From Candidatus Laterigemmans baculatus (GTDB taxonomy: Bacteria; Planctomycetota; Planctomycetia; Pirellulales; Pirellulaceae): a DNA stretch of 36,511 nucleotides. Each line of letters begins with the position of its first letter. Position 1 is the first letter of the stretch. The position numbers and the translations under genes are program-made. Positions 33,401 through 36,511 of this stretch are shown here, in pieces. The notes beneath the pieces were generated by a model. It had not been told where the DNA came from. It ran no database searches and saw only the letters and a program-made list of their open reading frames with translations. Where the stretch lies: contig NZ_WRPR01000073.1 in NCBI RefSeq assembly GCF_010367455.1, forward strand, positions 1-36,511. The letters are read 5' to 3'.

Positions 33401-34117
33401 TTATTGGGAGGCCACTTCCAAGCGGTTGTCGACCCGGCTGACCCCCGGCTCGAGCATCACGGCGAGCCGCGCCATCCGCCGGTCTTCTTCGCTAGCGACG
33501 CGTCCAGTGAGGATCGCCGTGCGGCCGTCCATCTGAAGACTGACGCTGCCAAACCGCGGATTGCCGTAGAGGGTGGCCAGCCGGCGAGTGACGGTGGCGT
33601 CCACCGTCCGCGGCGGCAACGGTTCGACCTCGACCTGCGAGCTCAGGCGGGTGCGGACAGTGCGTTGCTGCTGGTTGGCCCCGCCAAACTGCCCGCCGCC
33701 GAAGGGATTCATGCCGCCAAAGCCTCCGAGGCCGCCGAAGCCCCCCATGCCGCCGAATCCACCGAGGCCTCCGAACCCCCCGGCTCCTCGTCCTGCCCCG
33801 GCCGTTTCGGGAGCATTCCCGATGCCCCGCTCCTCCGGAGCCCCGTTCCGCTGAACGCCGTCGGCAAAGATCTCATCGGCCGAAGCCATCCCGTCGCTCC
33901 CCCCGGAGCCGCCGCCGCTGGTCCCCCCACCTCCGCTCCCGCCGCCTCCATTGCCGCCACCGCCATTCTCGCCCCGTCCTCCCCCTGCCTCGCCACCGTT
34001 GCCGTTCCCGCCGCGGCCGGGAATCTGCTGGGCGGAAGCGGGAACAGCGGTCACAAGGATCACCGCGGCGGTGCCGAAAAGGGCGAGGAAACGCAGGCGA
34101 GGAAGAGACCGAGACAT
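33401..34117 (-). CDS. Secreted BON-domain protein with Gly-rich linkers, 238 aa
   Basis: The ATG at 34117 follows AAGGTG and gives a signal peptide (LRFLALFGTAAVILVTAVPA, cleavage near SAQ). Residues about 33-75 are a Gly/Asn/Ser-rich linker, and about 110-145 are GGFGGLGG/GGFGGMGG repeats. The C-terminal 70 residues form a BON-type domain (VTRRLATLYGNPRFGSVSLQ, then TAILTGRVASEEDRRMARLA and GVSRVDNRLEV). BON domains bind phospholipid or act as periplasmic scaffolds. Met is preferred at 34117 over the frame up to 34531, which runs antisense to the next gene. Confidence 0.85.
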   Translation of the reverse strand: MSRSLPRLRFLALFGTAAVILVTAVPASAQQIPGRGGNGNGGEAGGGRGENGGGGNGGGGSGGGGTSGGGSGGSDGMASADEIFADGVQRNGAPEERGIGNAPETAGAGRGAGGFGGLGGFGGMGGFGGLGGFGGMNPFGGGQFGGANQQQRTVRTRLSSQVEVEPLPPRTVDATVTRRLATLYGNPRFGSVSLQMDGRTAILTGRVASEEDRRMARLAVMLEPGVSRVDNRLEVASQ

Positions 34118-34290
34118 ATTCTTTTCACCTTGAGAGAGCCGTCTGTAACTTTCAGCTTGCTCACCGGGTACGATCAGCAACCACCACATCACTATCCTAT
34201 CGTAGACCTTCATCGACCGTTCGGCTTTTCCAGCCACATTGAAATGGCTGCTCTGTATTAGAACCCTTGCTCCTCCCCCTAGGTCTCGCC

Positions 34291-36138
34291 ATGCCTCGAA
34301 AAATCCTCGGTTTGCTGCTCCTCGCCGCGGTGGGTGTGATTCTCGGGAGCCAGCCGGCGGCGGCGCAGCGGCCGGCAGCCCCGCGGCTGTTTCCCGAGAA
34401 GACGCTGGCCTACGTTCGGGTCGAAGACAGCAATGCGCTGCGGGAGAGTTTTGGCAAATCCAGCCTTGGGCGGATGCTTCAGGACGAGCAGTTGCGGCCC
34501 TTGATTGGCGATTTGTACAGCGGTGGAGCAACGCTGTTTGAGCAGATCAGCGAGCACGTCGGCGTTTCGCTCGACGAGTTGCTGAGCATTCCGCAGGGAG
34601 AATTGGCCCTGGCGGTCGTCCCGCTGGAGGCTCCGGAAGTCGCCCCGGAGACGGGGCCGAAAGACGACTCCCCCGAGGCGGTCCGCGCCCGCATCGAAGC
34701 GCGGCGCAACCGCAACCCGCTGGGCGTGATCGCCTTGATTGAATCGGACGACAAGACGCCGCTGCTGATGCGGATGCTCGAACGGCTCGAGATGGCGCTA
34801 CTCGATGACGGCTTTCAACGCGACGAACAGACGATCCAGGGAGCCGACGTGACCACGTTCACCCGGGAGCGTCGGTTGCCGCTAGCGTTTGCCGAGCGAG
34901 AAGGAACGGTCATCATCGCCCTCGGTCCGAACCTGGTTCCCGACCTGCTCGATCGCTGGACGGGATCGACAAACAGCGGCACACTCGCCCAGAACACCGA
35001 TTTCGGGAACGTGATGAGCCACTGCGTGGGAGCCGAAGCCTCGCGGCCGCAGATTACCTTCTACGCCGACCCTTACCACTTAGCCGAGCGGATCGTGACC
35101 GCTTCGGGCGGCCCAGCCGCAATGGGCTGGTCGATCCTGCAGAGCCTGCAGTTCGAGAAGCTCAAGGGCATCGGCGGCAGCATGTTCATGGGAGGGGACG
35201 AGGGCTTTGAAACCATCACCCACTTCCACCTCCTGCTCGATTCACCGCGTGACGGAATGTTGTCCGTCGTCCGCCCGAAAGAAGGACCAATCCAGCCCGA
35301 AGATTGGGTCCCGGCGGACATCGTCAGCTACACCACGCTCCACTGGGATATCCTCAAAGCCTACGAAGGCGTCGACCGCATCGTCTCCCGTTTCCAGGGC
35401 GACGATGCCATGGAGCGTCTGGTCGAGGCTCGGCTCAAAGAGCGGACCGGTGTCGATCTGCGGGCGGACATTCTCGAGCAGTTGACCGGCCGCATCAGTA
35501 TCATCCGCTGGTCCGAGCCGCCAGCCCGCCTGAATAGTCAGACGCAGTCGTGGGCGATTCAGGTCAAGGACATCGCAGCCGCCCAACAGACAGTGGAGCA
35601 GCTGACAGTTGCTTTTGGCAATCGGCTGAAGAAAGATCGATTCGGCGGATCCACGATCTTCGTTTCCAACAGCGGCTCGCAGCCGAGCGCGCCGGCGGGG
35701 ATTCGCCGCCCGGAACTGACGCTGGCACTCCTCGACGACTACATCGTTGTCAGCGACAGCCGCGGGGCGATCGAGCATTTAATTCAAACGCGCGGCGGCG
35801 GAGCTAGCCGACTCTCCCAATCACCCGACTACGCGTTGATCGCCGCCGAGGCCAGCGGGAAACTCGATAGCCAAACCCCTTTTCTGTTTTCCTACCTCCG
35901 CAGCGAGGAGATCTTTCGCCAGATCTACGATTTGGCCAAAGAGCCGCGAAGCCGCGAGTTTTTGCGGCGCGTAGGCAACGACAATCCGGCCGCAAAAATG
36001 CTGCTCGATGCCTTGGAGCGAAATGAGCTGCCGGCGTTTTCGGCCTTCTCCAAATACTTTGCTCCGAGCGGAGCGATCGCCTACGACGACCCCACCGGCC
36101 TGCACTACACCGCGTTTACGCTCAAACCGATCGAGTAA
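34291..36138 (+). CDS. Secreted hypothetical protein (DUF3352-like), 615 aa
   Basis: The ATG at 34291 gives MPRKILGLLLLAAVGVILGS and a signal peptide ending near AAAQ; a TTG at 34267 is also in frame. The mature protein has a repeating alpha/beta pattern: LFPEKTLAYVRVEDSNALRE, FEQISEHVGVSLDELLSI, PQGELALAVVPLE, and later LTGRISIIRWSEPP and LTLALLDDYIVVSDSRGAIE. This layout is seen in large secreted planctomycete proteins and resembles DUF3352, but I cannot name a function. There are no catalytic motifs. It is divergent from the BON gene across 173 bp. Confidence 0.8.
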   Translation: MPRKILGLLLLAAVGVILGSQPAAAQRPAAPRLFPEKTLAYVRVEDSNALRESFGKSSLGRMLQDEQLRPLIGDLYSGGATLFEQISEHVGVSLDELLSIPQGELALAVVPLEAPEVAPETGPKDDSPEAVRARIEARRNRNPLGVIALIESDDKTPLLMRMLERLEMALLDDGFQRDEQTIQGADVTTFTRERRLPLAFAEREGTVIIALGPNLVPDLLDRWTGSTNSGTLAQNTDFGNVMSHCVGAEASRPQITFYADPYHLAERIVTASGGPAAMGWSILQSLQFEKLKGIGGSMFMGGDEGFETITHFHLLLDSPRDGMLSVVRPKEGPIQPEDWVPADIVSYTTLHWDILKAYEGVDRIVSRFQGDDAMERLVEARLKERTGVDLRADILEQLTGRISIIRWSEPPARLNSQTQSWAIQVKDIAAAQQTVEQLTVAFGNRLKKDRFGGSTIFVSNSGSQPSAPAGIRRPELTLALLDDYIVVSDSRGAIEHLIQTRGGGASRLSQSPDYALIAAEASGKLDSQTPFLFSYLRSEEIFRQIYDLAKEPRSREFLRRVGNDNPAAKMLLDALERNELPAFSAFSKYFAPSGAIAYDDPTGLHYTAFTLKPIE

Positions 36139-36198
36139 ATACCATTCCCCGGAATGCCGGACGCGATAAGGATTCAGCAGCCAGCAAGCTGGGAGGAC

Positions 36199-36380
36199 AA
36201 CCACGGATGACACGAATTAAACGAATGGTGGCCACGGAAGGACACGAAAAGGGGAAGAACCGCGGATAGCGCAGAGAACGCGGATGAGAGGGGAGTTTGG
36301 AAGCCAAAAAATCTGCGTTATCTGTGGGATCCGTGGTTCAACTCCCCACTTTCCCTTCGTGTCCTTCGTGGTTTCCCGGA
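36199..36380. repeat. Dispersed compound repeat, copy 2, with inverted ends
   Basis: It begins AACCACGGATGACACGAATT and carries AACGAATGGTGGCCACGGAA and GGACACG as at 7923-7998, but on the other strand. AACCACGGAT (36199-36208) and ATCCGTGGTT (36329-36338) form a perfect 10-bp inverted pair. Inner segments (GCGGATAGCGCAG against CTGCGTTATCTGT, and GGGGAGTTTGG against CAACTCCCC) are imperfectly complementary. TTCGTGTCCTTCGTGGTTT follows. The rest of 36139-36487 has no credible gene. Confidence 0.75.
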
Positions 36381-36487
36381 CTTTATAAAGACCGTGGGCT
36401 CACGTGCGTTGATTCCACTAGCTGGACAGCGCCACTTTCTTACGCTGAATTGCCATAAAGTCAGCAGTGCCCAGCAGTTGGCTACCA

Positions 36488-36511
36488 AGTCGTTTAACGG
36501 CAAGCCGAAGG
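36488..36511. repeat. Half copy of the CGTTTAACGGCAAGCCGAAG palindrome at the window end
   Basis: Bases 36491-36511 equal the first 21 bases of the left arm at 21439 (AGT also matches before it). The partner arm, if present, lies beyond the window. Confidence 0.9.

Noticed and set aside
36318-36503. 61-codon minus-strand frame at the right edge
   Set aside because: It begins within the palindrome arm and runs through the compound repeat; it is most likely repeat-derived and not a gene.

Overview
The window is high-GC DNA that reads as a planctomycete chromosome, most likely from the Pirellulales group. This rests on gene content, not on a marker gene. It carries two PVC-type membrane-bound dehydrogenase/cytochrome proteins, a BBP7-type outer-membrane barrel, a DUF1080 protein, clustered sulfatases, a YXWGXW-repeat protein, an FG-GAP protein and a second, short SecA. 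No rRNA, tRNA, CRISPR array or transposase gene was seen.

Layout. 1-7048: two divergent PVC-type dehydrogenase genes, the left one cut by the window edge, separated by a MITE-like element with inverted ends. 7049-8695: a small accessory patch with short hypothetical ORFs, a DUF2200 gene and a dispersed repeat. 8696-17263: a DUF900 lipoprotein esterase converging on a short SecA; a BBP7 barrel diverging from that secA; a DUF151 nuclease-like gene; and glgB. 17322-18508: a degenerate RNase H-fold protein with a minisatellite-encoded N-terminus, then a repeat-filled spacer. 18509-22832: a plus-strand housekeeping run of HIT protein, class I methyltransferase, BioF-type aminotransferase and a diadenylate cyclase fused to a YbbR-like domain. 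22829-28652: a minus-strand run of SPW membrane protein, FAD/Rieske oxidoreductase, two sulfatases and a Pro/Val repeat protein. 28776-36138: a frameshifted FG-GAP gene, DUF1080, a large YXWGXW/Arg-rich secreted protein, a Gly-rich BON protein and a secreted protein of unknown function. 36139-36511: repeats.

How the genes may work together (inference): most of the window serves the cell envelope and the scavenging of complex, often sulfated, glycans. The sulfatases, DUF1080 protein and PVC-type dehydrogenase/cytochromes would act outside the cytoplasm. BBP7, YXWGXW and BON proteins would be envelope structure. GlgB makes glycogen, and the cyclase fusion makes c-di-AMP.

The most notable features are the load of structured repeats and three protein architectures. 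The repeats are at least five palindromic or inverted dispersed families plus several 15-, 18- and 21-bp minisatellites, three of them inside reading frames. The architectures are the CdaA-YbbR fusion, a DUF900 hydrolase split by a membrane hairpin, and an RNase H-like protein lacking its catalytic acids. No clearly new multi-gene system was identified.
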